A DNA stretch of 51,052 nucleotides from Candidatus Equimonas faecalis. GTDB lineage: Bacteria > Bacteroidota > Bacteroidia > Bacteroidales > Bacteroidaceae. A model generated the notes under the pieces. That model saw nothing but the letters and a program-made list of their open reading frames with translations, was not told the origin of the DNA and searched no databases. The stretch spans positions 1 to 51,052 of the forward strand of contig JAGHRT010000016.1 in NCBI GenBank assembly GCA_018066245.1, in the 5' to 3' direction. This document shows positions 41,454-50,623 of this stretch, piece after piece; position 1 is the stretch's first letter, and every line of letters begins with the position of its first letter. Position numbers and translations under genes: made by a program.

Positions 41454-43682
41454 ATGAAACAGCTTCGCCGCCGTTTGTCGGGTCTTGGCCTTTTGTTGAG
41501 CCTCCTGCTCCTCCCCGCTTTTCTCGGGGCGCAGGAGGCGGTGCTTCCCGCCTTCCGCGAAGAATACATGGCGTGGGACGATTTTCTCATGTCCTATCTC
41601 GGCACTTCGCTCTCAGCCGACGACGGGGGCGACGGCTCCGATGCCGCTTCCTCTGCCTTGCTTGAGGAACTTGAGAGCCTTCATGCCCATCCGCTCAATA
41701 TCAACAGGGCCACGCGGGCGGAGCTTCTGCAACTGCCCTTCCTGGACGGGGCGCAGGCCGACTCCCTCCTGTCCTACCGAGCCAAGAAGCACGGAAGGCT
41801 GCTCACGCTGGGCGAATTGCAATTCGTGCCGGGATTGGATTTCACCGACCGCTGCCGCCTCTCCCTCTTCGTGTATGCCGGCGAAGCCCCCGACTCCCTT
41901 CGCCGCCCTCGCCCTTCGCCCCGATTGTGGCGCGACGGGCGGCACGAGGTGCTCACGCGCTTCGACCTGCCCCTCTACCGCGTGCGGGCGGACGTGGAGC
42001 ATACGGTAGCACAGGTGGCCGCCTCGCCCAACAAGTACTACGAGGGCTACCGATGGGCGAACACCACGCGCTATGCCTACCGCTACCGCCGTGCCCTCCG
42101 CTACGGCGTTACGCTGCAGAAGGATTCGGGCGAACCATTCGGTACGAAAGGCACGCACACCTATCCGTTTGACTACAACGCCTTCCACTTCTACCTCCGT
42201 CCCGAGGCGGGGCGCTACGAACTGGCCGTGGGCGACTACCGCGTGCGCTATGGCCAGGGCTTGCTCGTGGGCGATGCGCTCACGCTCACCCGCACGTCGT
42301 TGCTGGGCGGTATGTCCTTGGCACGCGCCCGCCTGACGCCCCATGCCAGTACCGATGAGAGCCGTTTCCTGCGCGGCGTGGCAGGCAGCTATACCTTCCC
42401 GATAGGGCGCTCCGCCGCCTATGGCGGGCAGGACGGGCCGTCCATGCAGTTGCAGGTGTCGGCCTTCGGAAGCTACAGGCGGCTGGACGGCACCGTCAGT
42501 CAGGACACCCTTACTTCCTTCAAAACCGATGGCCTCCACCGCACCCTGGCCGAACTGGACAAGCGGGGCAGGGTGGGGCAGTGGCTCATGGGAGGACGCG
42601 TGCAGTTGGAGGGCAACATCGTGCGTCCTCGCCCCTTGTGGAACGGGCAGCAGGGCTTCTACAAGGAAGGCGTGTGGACGGTGGGGATTACTGCCGCGTG
42701 GAGCCGCTACACCCGTGTGGTTTGGCCGGCGCCGCGTCCCTACAACCTCTACTGGCTGCGCGGCCGGGATGCCGCGGGCGTGGCTGCGGATTATGCCTTC
42801 AGGCTTGGGCGTTGGGCCGTGCAGGGCGAGTTGGCCCTCGACCGCAAGGGACATCCTGCCACCACGCACACCGTGCGCTGGCGGTGCGGAGCCGAATGGG
42901 CGTGGTATGCCCAATGCCGTGCGCTCTCCTCGCGCTATGTGTCGCCGTGGGGCACGGCTTTGGCGCAGAACAGCCGCTTGCAGAACGAACTCGCCCTGCT
43001 CTCCGGCTTCAGGTGGACGCCCGACCGCCTGGCCTCCCTTTTCACCCTCGAAGCCTATGCGGAAGCCTTTCGCTGGCCGCGTCCCGTCTATCGGCTCAGC
43101 CGTGGCGGCAACGGCTTCGAAGCCTTCGTGCGCCCCACCTTGCGGTTTGGCCGGCGCCACAGTTTGATGCTGACCTATCGTTTCAAGACGCGCGAATACG
43201 ACGTAGCCGGCACCGACCTCCAACAGCTTACCGGCTTGCATCGCCTGCGGCTTCAATGGAGCGTGGCCGACCTCTGTCCGCACCTGTCGCTCACGGTGGC
43301 AGCCGACGGCAGCTTGTACGCCACGCAGACGGCGGCAGCCGAAACGGGCCTTATGCTGTCCTCGCGTGCTGCTTGGAAAGCCTTGCCTGACGGAAGGCTC
43401 ACGCTGAGTGCCTTTGCGGCCCTGTTCACCGCCGACAGCTATGCCGCCCGCCTCTATGCCTACCGTCCGCATCTCCAGCAGGCGGGTGGCAGCGCGTCCT
43501 ACTCGGGGCAGGGCGCGGCGGCGGCTCTCGTGGTTGAAGGAAAGGTGAATGAAATCCTATCCCTGGGCTTGCAATACAATCTCTTACACTATTTCAACCG
43601 CAGCACTACTGGAAGTGGAATTACTGAGGCAGAAGGGCCTTCGCGCCATGACCTCCACTTTCAGCTGCGGCTCCTGTTCTGA
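41454..43682 (+). CDS. Helix-hairpin-helix outer-membrane beta-barrel protein
   Basis: A 742-residue exported protein with signal peptide (LSLLLLPAFLGAQEA). Residues about 70-140 carry two ComEA-like helix-hairpin-helix units (NINRATRAELLQLPFLDGAQA and GELQFVPGLDF). The rest (about 160-742) is rich in alternating aromatic strands, as in an outer-membrane barrel, and ends in HFQLRLLF with a terminal Phe. Such HhH-barrel proteins are widespread in Bacteroidetes and their function is not known; whether the HhH part binds DNA is unproven. It starts 6 bp after the HSDR_N-like gene and is the last gene of the unit. Confidence 0.86.
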   Translation: MKQLRRRLSGLGLLLSLLLLPAFLGAQEAVLPAFREEYMAWDDFLMSYLGTSLSADDGGDGSDAASSALLEELESLHAHPLNINRATRAELLQLPFLDGAQADSLLSYRAKKHGRLLTLGELQFVPGLDFTDRCRLSLFVYAGEAPDSLRRPRPSPRLWRDGRHEVLTRFDLPLYRVRADVEHTVAQVAASPNKYYEGYRWANTTRYAYRYRRALRYGVTLQKDSGEPFGTKGTHTYPFDYNAFHFYLRPEAGRYELAVGDYRVRYGQGLLVGDALTLTRTSLLGGMSLARARLTPHASTDESRFLRGVAGSYTFPIGRSAAYGGQDGPSMQLQVSAFGSYRRLDGTVSQDTLTSFKTDGLHRTLAELDKRGRVGQWLMGGRVQLEGNIVRPRPLWNGQQGFYKEGVWTVGITAAWSRYTRVVWPAPRPYNLYWLRGRDAAGVAADYAFRLGRWAVQGELALDRKGHPATTHTVRWRCGAEWAWYAQCRALSSRYVSPWGTALAQNSRLQNELALLSGFRWTPDRLASLFTLEAYAEAFRWPRPVYRLSRGGNGFEAFVRPTLRFGRRHSLMLTYRFKTREYDVAGTDLQQLTGLHRLRLQWSVADLCPHLSLTVAADGSLYATQTAAAETGLMLSSRAAWKALPDGRLTLSAFAALFTADSYAARLYAYRPHLQQAGGSASYSGQGAAAALVVEGKVNEILSLGLQYNLLHYFNRSTTGSGITEAEGPSRHDLHFQLRLLF

Positions 43683-43722
43683 CCCGTTTCGTATGGGGCG
43701 GGTTTCCCAGATGCAGGGAGAA

Positions 43723-43848
43723 TGGTTGGCCGTCCGCCGACGGCTTTTCTTATCCCGCCGATAGTTTTTCTTACCCCGCCGATAGTTTTTCTTACTCCGC
43801 CGATAGCTTTTCTTACTCCGCCGATAGGAAAAAGTATTCCGCCTACGG
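43723..43848 (-). repeat. Six tandem 21-bp units downstream of the HhH-barrel gene
   Basis: Units at 43723, 43744, 43765, 43786, 43807 and 43828, each ending on the plus strand in CCGCCGATAG (or a variant) and beginning with TTTTTCTTA or CTTTTCTTA. The outer two are degenerate. The array lies in the 452-bp gap 43683-44134. The rest of that gap is 43849-43996, in which I see no gene, and the promoter cassette. Confidence 0.9.
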
Positions 43849-43996
43849 TTTTCTCTCCTCTTTGAATAGCGTGTCCTGCCCGCTAAGGACGCGGTTGCGG
43901 AGGGCGCCCGGCGGCGCACAACCTCAGGAATCTTCCCCTCTGGCGGCGGTTTTCTTGCCTCTGGAAGCGCAGGAAGGAGGAAAAGGCCTGCTCCCC

Positions 43997-44112
43997 TTTG
44001 TTTTTCGCTTACTTATTCGTAACCTTGGGTTTTGCCCCAAGATACTCTCGCTCGGAAAAGTTCAAATTTCGCTACGCTCATTTGGTTTTTCGCTTACTTA
44101 TTCGTAACTTTG
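43997..44112 (+). promoter_or_regulatory. Repeated promoter cassette, copy C (porin)
   Basis: Proximal promoter: TTTG 44081-44084, 20-bp spacer, TAACTTTG 44105-44112, 22 bp before the ATG. A degenerate distal promoter (TTTG 43997-44000, 19 bp, TAACCTTG 44020-44027) is followed by a hairpin CTTGGG-TTTTG-CCCAAG. The core CAAATTTCGCTACGCTCATTTGG matches copies A and B, where it is on the minus strand. Confidence 0.85.
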
Positions 44113-44134
44113 CTCCCCGTTATTTCGTAAAATC

Positions 44135-46246
44135 ATGAGGATACTCACTCACATACTTCTGCTGGTGCTCCTGTGCGGCACGGCTGCCGCGCAGAGCGTG
44201 GTGGATGCCGTGGAGGGAATCAGCTTCAACGAGGACGTGCGCAGCAGCCGGCGCAACCGCACCGCCGCCACGCCAGGCGACAGCACCCGCACGGTGGATG
44301 TGCCCGTGGGTATGACGGTGTGGCGCGTGGACGAGACCTTCGGAAGCATCATTCCCGATGCCCCCGACACCCTCATGCACCGCTTCCCCCAGCGGGCTTT
44401 CACCGCAGGCCCCACCATGCGCTACAACACCACGGGCAACCTCGGCGCACCCCGCATGAGCCGCATCTTTTCGGGGCAGGACGAACGCATGGCCACCGAC
44501 CCCTTCATCTTCGCCCGTCCCTTCGATTACTTTCTGTTTTCGCCCTCGCAATTCCTCTTTACAAACACCAAAAGCCCCTTTACCAACCTCACGTACAACA
44601 CCTGCGGCACGCGCACCAACGGGGAGGACCGCATCACCGCAAAGTTCGCCGTGAACGCGGGCAAGCGGCTGGGATTGGGCTTCAAGCTGGATTATCTCTA
44701 CGGCAGGGGCTACTATCAAAACCAGAACACCAGCCACTTCGGCGGCACGCTTTTCGGCAGCTATCGCGGCGAACGCTACCGGTTGCACGCCTACTACAAC
44801 CTCAACCATCTCAAGAATGCCGAAAACGGCGGCTTGGAGGACGACATCTACATCACCCACCCCGAACGCCTCTCCACCTCCTACCGCGAACCCGAAATGC
44901 CCGTGCGCCTGCAAGCCTACAACTACATGAACGTGAACACCCTCTTCCTCACCCATGCCTATGACTTGGGCTTCACGGAAGTGGTTGCGCACGACACCAT
45001 CGGGGCAGAAAGCCTCACACGGCGCCCCGAGGGCACGGTAATCCTCCCCCCGACCGAGGAGGACGGCGACACGCTGGCCGTGGTGCCGCGCATGGCCTTC
45101 CGCCCCGTGGCATCCGTCATCCATACCATGCGCCTTCAGCACAACTGGCGGCAGTTCCTGAGCAACAATCCGGACAACCTCTTCTTCGCCGACCGCTACC
45201 TGCCCTCCGACACGGCCGACGACAAGACGCGCAACTTCTCCCTCCACAACCTCCTCGCCCTGGAAATGCGCGAGGGCTTCCGGCCGTGGGTGAAGACGGG
45301 CATGAGGCTCTTTGCCCAACACCAGTACGACCACTTCACCCTCCTCGACGGGAAGGCACTCAGCCGAAGCTACAACGAAAACCACATCACCGTGGGCGCA
45401 CAGCTCATGCGCGAACAAGGCAAACTGTTCCACTACAACGTGGTGGGAAGCCTCCGCACCTCAGGCAAGGAGTGGGGCGAGTTCAACGTGGAAGGCTGGG
45501 CGCAATTCAGCATACCCTTGCGCCGCGACTCCCTCCGCATCAGAGCCTTCGGCTACGTGCGCAACGAATCCCCCTCGTTCTACTACCGCCACTACCACGG
45601 GCGCAACGCATGGTGGGACGACGATGGCCTGCACAACATCTTCCGCACGCGCATAGGCGGCGAACTGCGCTGGAACAAGACGCGCCTCACGGCCAGCGTG
45701 GAGAATACCAAAAACTACACCCACTTTGCCCACACCATCACCAACGGCACCTTGCAGAAACCCTGCTACAGCCTTGGCGTGGTGCAGGCCGCGGGCAACA
45801 TTCAGACACTCCAAGCCACACTCTGCCAGGATTTCAGCTGGGGGCCGCTCCGCTGGGAAAACGAACTCACCGTGCAGCACTCCTCATCGCAGGAGCATCT
45901 GCCTCTGCCCCTGTTCATGGGGTACACCAACCTGTACCTGAAATTCTGCATCGCCCACGTGCTCAACACCGAATTGGGCGCTGACCTGCGCTATTTCACC
46001 GCCTATGAGGCACCCGACTACAATCCTGCCGTCGGGCAGTTTGCCACGCAGGATTCGCAGCTGCGCACCAAGATAGGCAACTATCCGTGGGTGAACGTTT
46101 ACGTAAATTTCCAGTTGAAGAGAGCCCGCTTCTATGTGATGTACACCCACGTGAACAAATACGCAGGATCCTACTTCCTCACGCCCCACTATCCCACAAA
46201 CGAGCGCATCCTGCGCCTCGGAATCAGTTGGAGCTTTATTAATTAG
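44135..46246 (+). CDS. Putative outer-membrane porin (Porin_10 type)
   Basis: A 703-residue exported beta-barrel protein with signal peptide MRILTHILLLVLLCGTAAAQ. The mature N-terminus is charged and probably periplasmic. The barrel begins near residue 95 with NTTGNLGAPRMSRIFSGQ and FLFTNTKSPFTNLTYN, sequences characteristic of the Bacteroidetes putative porin family. Many amphipathic strands follow (FAVNAGKRLGLGFKLDYLYG). The last strand ends LRLGISWSFIN. It is preceded by a strong repeated promoter and is likely a single-gene transcript. The transported solute cannot be predicted. Confidence 0.88.
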   Translation: MRILTHILLLVLLCGTAAAQSVVDAVEGISFNEDVRSSRRNRTAATPGDSTRTVDVPVGMTVWRVDETFGSIIPDAPDTLMHRFPQRAFTAGPTMRYNTTGNLGAPRMSRIFSGQDERMATDPFIFARPFDYFLFSPSQFLFTNTKSPFTNLTYNTCGTRTNGEDRITAKFAVNAGKRLGLGFKLDYLYGRGYYQNQNTSHFGGTLFGSYRGERYRLHAYYNLNHLKNAENGGLEDDIYITHPERLSTSYREPEMPVRLQAYNYMNVNTLFLTHAYDLGFTEVVAHDTIGAESLTRRPEGTVILPPTEEDGDTLAVVPRMAFRPVASVIHTMRLQHNWRQFLSNNPDNLFFADRYLPSDTADDKTRNFSLHNLLALEMREGFRPWVKTGMRLFAQHQYDHFTLLDGKALSRSYNENHITVGAQLMREQGKLFHYNVVGSLRTSGKEWGEFNVEGWAQFSIPLRRDSLRIRAFGYVRNESPSFYYRHYHGRNAWWDDDGLHNIFRTRIGGELRWNKTRLTASVENTKNYTHFAHTITNGTLQKPCYSLGVVQAAGNIQTLQATLCQDFSWGPLRWENELTVQHSSSQEHLPLPLFMGYTNLYLKFCIAHVLNTELGADLRYFTAYEAPDYNPAVGQFATQDSQLRTKIGNYPWVNVYVNFQLKRARFYVMYTHVNKYAGSYFLTPHYPTNERILRLGISWSFIN

Positions 46247-46309
46247 CGAATTAGCAAATTACCCCATCTTCCCATTTGCTAATTTGCTGATTTCCTCATT
46301 TGCGAATTA
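46243..46309. repeat. AT-rich tandem repeat (AATTAGCAAATT type)
   Basis: Imperfect 8-10-bp units (ATTAGCGA, ATTAGCAA, then the inverse CATTTGCTAATTTGCTGATTTCC) fill the gap between the convergent porin and thioesterase genes. The two arms are partly inverted, so a hairpin could form and may act as a bidirectional end signal. It is related to 1785-1857. Confidence 0.65.
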
Positions 46310-47024
46310 TCACGCACGCCTTGACCACGACAGAGCCGTCGGCCAGGCGTATTTCGTATTGGTCGCCTTCGCGGTAGATGAGCAGTTCGTCGCCGAACAG
46401 GGCTTCCCGGGCGTAGGCCACCTCAAGGCGCCTGACGGCGAGGGTGGGGGAGTCGAGAGCAACATCCAGCAGGAGGCCGATGTAGCGGATGGAGTTCATG
46501 TGGCCGTTGCGGTCGAGGTCGGAGAACGCCACGCGGTGGGTGGCCACGGGTTCCGTACTCGCTACGCGGATGCGTGTGGGCGGTGCAAGGGGGATGGTCT
46601 TGTCGCACACCAGCTTGGCCATAGGTGCAAATTCCGGCGATTCAAGGCTGACCGGTTGGCGGGTGTCGTAGTCGATGACGGCCCAAGTGCTGGCGGCATA
46701 GCCGAAAGCGTGTCCCGTGTCGGCGGAACGCAACACGTACATACGGTCGGTAAACTGGCGGTAGATGCGGCTCACAAACGTGTCGATGCAGTAGGCCTCG
46801 CCCGTGGTGGGGCGGTCGGTACATTCCATCACGATGCGCGACACCACCCACACTTGGTGGCGCCGTCCGATGTCCTTGTAGCCGAAGCCGTTGGCGGTGG
46901 AGTGCTTGCCGGCACAATCCAGTAGCAGGTGCCCCAGGGTGTGCCACGACAGGCGGCGGCTCACGTCATCGGTCATCGGCTCCACCGTAAGGGGGAAGGT
47001 GGCTATTTTTTCCTGTTCGGTCAT
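46296..47024 (-). CDS. Acyl-ACP thioesterase
   Basis: Hydrolyses acyl-ACP to free fatty acid (FatA/FatB-like family in bacteria). The 242-residue double hot-dog protein has the N-terminal SWHTLGHLLLDCAGKHS, the WVVSRIVMECTDRP segment and a second half with FSDLDRNGHMNSIRYIGLLLD. That segment carries the catalytic Asp-x-Asn-x-His pattern (DLDRNGHMN). The family is common in Bacteroidetes, where it may adjust membrane fatty acids or release acids. It converges with the porin gene. A possible -7 (TACATTTG, minus strand 47058-47065) lies 33 bp upstream without a good TTTG. Confidence 0.93.
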   Translation of the reverse strand: MTEQEKIATFPLTVEPMTDDVSRRLSWHTLGHLLLDCAGKHSTANGFGYKDIGRRHQVWVVSRIVMECTDRPTTGEAYCIDTFVSRIYRQFTDRMYVLRSADTGHAFGYAASTWAVIDYDTRQPVSLESPEFAPMAKLVCDKTIPLAPPTRIRVASTEPVATHRVAFSDLDRNGHMNSIRYIGLLLDVALDSPTLAVRRLEVAYAREALFGDELLIYREGDQYEIRLADGSVVVKACVIIRK

Positions 47025-47146
47025 AAGTCGGTTCTCTGTTAGAAATCAGTATGTGTGCAAATGTACGCAAAAAACACCTTGTGCGCGTAGCGTGCGTGCA
47101 TAATTATGTAAATGTGAGGTCGGAAAGCATAAAGAGGGGGCAGTAA

Positions 47147-47178
47147 TTTGGCCGAATCGGGGTTTTTTCGTAATTTTG
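47147..47178 (+). promoter_or_regulatory. Promoter for ffh
   Basis: TTTG at 47147-47150 (followed by GCCG), a 20-bp spacer and TAATTTTG at 47171-47178, 33 bp before the ATG at 47212. It fits the Bacteroidetes consensus exactly. Confidence 0.85.
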
Positions 47179-47211
47179 CAGCAATTTTTATGCTTTATCT
47201 CCTATATCGCT

Positions 47212-48519
47212 ATGTTTGAAAACCTAAGCGAACGCCTGGAAAGGTCGTTCAAAATACTCAAAGGTGAAGGCCACATCACCGAAATCAACGTGGCCGAAAC
47301 CCTGAAGGACGTGCGCCGAGCCCTCCTCGATGCCGACGTGAACTACAAGGTGGCCAAGTCCTTCACCGACACCGTGAAGCAGAAAGCTCTCGGCATGGAC
47401 GTGCTCACGTCATTGAAGCCCAGCCAGTTGATGGTGAAAATCGTCCACGACGAACTCGCCTCGCTCATGGGCGGCACCGCCACCGACCTGAACCTCACGA
47501 GCCGTCCCAGCGTCATACTTATGGCCGGCCTCAACGGTGCGGGTAAGACCACACTGAGCGGCAAACTCGCCCTCCACCTCAAGAAGCAGCGCCACCGCCG
47601 CCCCCTCCTCGTGGCTTGCGACACCTACCGTCCCGCCGCCATAGAGCAGCTGCGCGTGCTGGCCGAACAGATAGAAGTGCCCATCTATCTCGACCTCAAC
47701 GAGAAAGACCCCGTGAAGATAGCCCTCGCCGGTATTCGGGAAGCCAAGGCCAAGAGCTACGACACCGTCATCGTCGATACCGCCGGCCGCCTTGCCGTCG
47801 ATGAGACGCTGATGCAGGAAATCGCCGCCATCAAGGCTGCCACCCATCCCGACGAGACACTCTTCGTGGTGGATGCCATGACGGGTCAGGATGCCGTCAA
47901 TACCGCCAAGACCTTCAACGAGCGCCTCGACTTCGACGGCGTGGTGCTTACCAAACTCGACGGCGACACCCGTGGCGGTGCGGCCCTCTCCATCCGCAGT
48001 GTCGTGGACAAGCCCATCAAGTTCATCGGCACCGGCGAGAAGATGGAAGCCCTCGACGTGTTCCACCCCGAGCGCATGGCCGACCGCATCCTCGGCATGG
48101 GCGATGTCGTGAGCCTTGTGGAGCGTGCCCAGCAGCAGTATGACGAGGAGGAAGCCCGCCGCCTCTCCAAGAAACTGGCCAAGAACCAGTTCGACCTCGA
48201 CGACTTCTACAATCAGATACAGCAAATCAAGAAGATGGGCAACATCAAGGAACTTGCCTCCATGATTCCCGGTGTGGGCAAGGCCTTGAAGGGCATCGAC
48301 ATCCCCGACGACGCCTTCAAGCACATCGAGGCCCTCATCCAGAGCATGACGCCCTACGAGCGCCATAATCCGCAGGTGCTCAACCAGAGCCGCAAAGTAC
48401 GTATCAGCAAGGGCAGCGGCGTGGACATTCAAGAGTTGAACCGCCTCCTCAAGCAGTTCGACCAGATGAAGAAAATGATGAAGATGATGAACGGCAAGAA
48501 ATTGCCGGGTATGCGATAA
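47212..48519 (+). CDS. ffh: Signal recognition particle protein Ffh
   Basis: GTPase of the signal recognition particle that, with 4.5S RNA and FtsY, targets membrane proteins during translation. The 435 residues comprise the N domain, the G domain and the methionine-rich M domain. G-domain motifs are GLNGAGKTTLSGKLA, CDTYRPAAIEQL, DTAGRLAVDE and TKLDGDTRGG. The M domain ends in MKKMMKMMNGKKLPGM. ATG 47212 (MFENLSERLE) matches family starts; a longer frame would begin with a TTG inside the promoter. A hairpin follows the stop. Confidence 0.97.
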   Translation: MFENLSERLERSFKILKGEGHITEINVAETLKDVRRALLDADVNYKVAKSFTDTVKQKALGMDVLTSLKPSQLMVKIVHDELASLMGGTATDLNLTSRPSVILMAGLNGAGKTTLSGKLALHLKKQRHRRPLLVACDTYRPAAIEQLRVLAEQIEVPIYLDLNEKDPVKIALAGIREAKAKSYDTVIVDTAGRLAVDETLMQEIAAIKAATHPDETLFVVDAMTGQDAVNTAKTFNERLDFDGVVLTKLDGDTRGGAALSIRSVVDKPIKFIGTGEKMEALDVFHPERMADRILGMGDVVSLVERAQQQYDEEEARRLSKKLAKNQFDLDDFYNQIQQIKKMGNIKELASMIPGVGKALKGIDIPDDAFKHIEALIQSMTPYERHNPQVLNQSRKVRISKGSGVDIQELNRLLKQFDQMKKMMKMMNGKKLPGMR

Positions 48520-48525
48520 GTGAGT

Positions 48526-48563
48526 GAACAGTGGAAGTGCGGCAAAACGCCTTTCCGCTGTTC
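48526..48563 (+). terminator. Hairpin after ffh
   Basis: GAACAGTGGAAG pairs with CTTTCCGCTGTTC (one G-T pair and a small slip), with an inner GCG/CGC pairing, 7 bp after the ffh stop. The T-tract is weak (CGCGCTTT). Confidence 0.55.
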
Positions 48564-48589
48564 GCGCTTTAAGGTGAGAACCCGAATCA

Positions 48590-48643
48590 TCGAAACCTTG
48601 AATTATCGAATCATCGCATCATCGAAACCTCGAATTATCGAAA
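48590..48643. repeat. Short tandem repeat (ATCATCGAA type) before folD
   Basis: About six imperfect 9-11-bp units (ATCATCGAAACC, TTGAATTATCGA, ATCATCGC, ATCATCGAAACC, TCGAATTATCGA) lie within the 139-bp ffh-folD gap, immediately before the folD start region. Role unknown. Confidence 0.6.
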
Positions 48644-48658
48644 ATAAATCCCCTTCCT

Positions 48659-49531
48659 ATGACAATCATTGACGGAAAAGCAACCGCAAAAGCCATCAAG
48701 GCCGAAATCAAGGCCGAAGTAGAGAAAATGCTCGCCGCCGGCCAGCGTAAGCCCCACCTTGCCGCCGTGCTCGTGGGCCACGACGGAGGCAGCGAGACCT
48801 ATGTGAAGAACAAAGTCCTCGCCTGTGAGGAGTGTGGCTTCGAGAGCACCCTCCTGCGCTTCGAGGACGACATCACGGAGGAAGCCCTTCTCAAAGTAGT
48901 GGACGACCTCAACAACGACGCCAGCGTGGACGGCTTCATCGTGCAACTCCCCCTGCCGCGCCATATCGACGAGCAGAAAGTCATCGAAGCCATCGACCCC
49001 CGCAAGGACGTGGACGGTTTCCATCCCCAGAATGTAGGGCGTATGGCCATCGGCCTGCCCTGCTTCATCAGCGCCACACCACTCGGCATCCTCACGCTTC
49101 TCCAGCGCTACAATGTGGAGACGCGCGGAAAGAAAGTTGCCGTGCTCGGTCGCAGCAATATCGTGGGCAAGCCTATGGCGCAGCTGATGTTGCAAAAGCA
49201 GTATGGCGACGCCACCGTCACCGTGCTCCACTCCCACAGCCGGAACCTTGCCGAGGAATGCCGCCAGGCCGACATCCTCATCGCCGCCATCGGCCAACCC
49301 GCCTTCGTGAAGGAGGAAATGGTGAAGGAAGGTGCCGTGGTCATCGACGTGGGCACCACCCGCGTGCCCGATGCCACCCGCAAGAGCGGCTACCGCTTGC
49401 AGGGCGACGTGGATTATGATGCCGTGGCTCCCAAGTGTGCTGCCATCACCCCCGTGCCCGGCGGAGTAGGCCCCATGACCATCTGTATGCTGATGCAGAA
49501 CACGCTGCAAGCCGCCAAGGGCCGGAAATAG
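48659..49531 (+). CDS. folD: Bifunctional methylenetetrahydrofolate dehydrogenase / cyclohydrolase
   Basis: Interconverts 5,10-methylene-THF, methenyl-THF and 10-formyl-THF with NADP(H), supplying one-carbon units for purines and formyl-Met-tRNA. The 290-residue protein has the catalytic Tyr and Lys in SETYVKNK, the substrate motif [24 protein letters not shown] and the NADP-binding [14 protein letters not shown]. It ends with the conserved [13 protein letters not shown]. The start ATG 48659 gives the standard N-terminus. A terminator follows 48 bp after the stop. Confidence 0.97.
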   Translation: MTIIDGKATAKAIKAEIKAEVEKMLAAGQRKPHLAAVLVGHDGGSETYVKNKVLACEECGFESTLLRFEDDITEEALLKVVDDLNNDASVDGFIVQLPLPRHIDEQKVIEAIDPRKDVDGFHPQNVGRMAIGLPCFISATPLGILTLLQRYNVETRGKKVAVLGRSNIVGKPMAQLMLQKQYGDATVTVLHSHSRNLAEECRQADILIAAIGQPAFVKEEMVKEGAVVIDVGTTRVPDATRKSGYRLQGDVDYDAVAPKCAAITPVPGGVGPMTICMLMQNTLQAAKGRK

Positions 49532-49578
49532 CGATAGCGAACCTTACGCCCCAGACGGCAAGGCAACTGCAGACATAG

Positions 49579-49614
49579 AAACCGCCTCCGAAGAACTCTC
49601 CTCGGGGGCGGTTT
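49579..49614 (+). terminator. Terminator after folD
   Basis: AAACCGCCTCCGA (from 49579) pairs with TCGGGGGCGGTTT (to 49614) with one G-T pair around a short loop; A and T ends flank the stem. It is a strong intrinsic terminator shape and could work in both directions. Confidence 0.82.
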
Positions 49615-49665
49615 GCTATACGATGTGTCAGTGAACAGTGAACAATGAATCAGTGCAGTGCGCTT

Positions 49666-49880
49666 GTGTGCCTGGAAGGCACTACATTTCTCCAAAGGTG
49701 TGCTGCCTGCCGAAATCCTTAATGACCTTAATGACAAATGACCGCTTTTTCAGTGAACAATGAATCAGTGAAGTTGCGCTTGTGTGCCTGGAAGGCACTA
49801 CCTTAGTAACCGGTTGCATCGACGTAGGAGATGCTGCCGGATAAGCTGCACACTCTCTATGTGTGCCTGGAAGGCACTAC
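49666..49880. repeat. Three copies of a 20-bp hairpin repeat
   Basis: The identical 20-mer GTGTGCCTGGAAGGCACTAC occurs at 49666-49685, 49782-49801 and 49861-49880. Within it GTGCC pairs with GGCAC around TGGAA. The first two copies also share upstream sequence (CAGTGAACAATGAATCAGTG and GCGCTT). They fill most of the 360-bp gap after folD, which holds no gene. Confidence 0.85.
49718..49742 (+). repeat. Left arm of a perfect 25-bp inverted repeat
   Basis: CTTAATGACCTTAATGACAA plus ATGAC is matched exactly, as its reverse complement, at 51008-51032. The two arms enclose the lipoprotein gene and its promoter, about 1.3 kb in all. Shorter GTGAACAGTGAACAATGAA-type repeats lie beside both arms. Confidence 0.85.
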
Positions 49881-49891
49881 CTTGCGAAACC

Positions 49892-50569
49892 TTAATGGAA
49901 CGTAGCGCTTATGCCGTCGTAATCCTTCTTTACGCTGCAGGTTGAGCAGAACCATGACCCATAGGCGGAGAGGAACGTGCCTATTCTTATATTGTCCAAT
50001 CTCAGGATTTCGACGCCTTCAATGTCGGCGTTTCCCGTTTGCGGTGTATAGGAGTGGGAACTGAAGATAACCCTGGAAAAAATGTAGGGTTTGGGGGTGG
50101 TGTAGGAGAATGACACCACGGAATCTCTGGACACTTTCGGAACAAGAGTAACCTCGCACCGGCAAATAACAGGCAACCGCTTGTAACAAAAGTTTGTTGT
50201 GTAGTATATATCTACGTCCTGTAAATTGTCCTTCCTGATAGTGTCGCGATGTACCTGACCGATGTTGTCCGACAACCGTCTTTCACTTAGAGTATCGCGG
50301 TATTCCTCGCCGGTGTTGTCCAAATAGCAGATGATGTAGTCGAAATACTTCAATGACGAAGGATGGACGGGAATGACCACTTTCATATCCACTTGCTTCG
50401 CTTCTGTGGAGTTGGAATTGGCGTTGCTGTTGTCATTGCCAATATCGCCGCCATTAACAACACTGTTCGCAAATCCGTTGTACTCAGGCTCTTCCTGACA
50501 CCCTTGGTAAAGGAAGCAAGCCATCAAGCCTGCCATCCAGACGATAGTTTTGAATTTCATGGTTTTCAT
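49892..50569 (-). CDS. Predicted lipoprotein of unknown function
   Basis: A 225-residue protein with a signal peptide and lipobox ending YQGC (Cys about residue 24), followed by acidic residues and a low-complexity Asn/Ser linker (NDNSNANSNS, about 45-55). The remainder is predicted mainly beta, with four or more cysteines (YICYL, FCYKRL, CRCEV, WFCSTCS). I recognise no family. The codon use and lower GC by eye differ from the neighbouring housekeeping genes, and the gene is enclosed by a perfect inverted repeat. Both suggest it is accessory. A canonical promoter lies just upstream. Confidence 0.75.
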   Translation of the reverse strand: MKTMKFKTIVWMAGLMACFLYQGCQEEPEYNGFANSVVNGGDIGNDNSNANSNSTEAKQVDMKVVIPVHPSSLKYFDYIICYLDNTGEEYRDTLSERRLSDNIGQVHRDTIRKDNLQDVDIYYTTNFCYKRLPVICRCEVTLVPKVSRDSVVSFSYTTPKPYIFSRVIFSSHSYTPQTGNADIEGVEILRLDNIRIGTFLSAYGSWFCSTCSVKKDYDGISATFH

Positions 50570-50623
50570 AGTTTTTCAGTTTTGATGGGGCGCAGCCGGT
50601 GGCGCTTCCCTGAATTTCGTGGG

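Noticed and set aside
41613..43472. 619-codon minus-strand frame opposite the HhH-barrel gene
   Set aside because: Antisense shadow; the plus-strand gene has a signal peptide, HhH motifs and good spacing to its neighbours.
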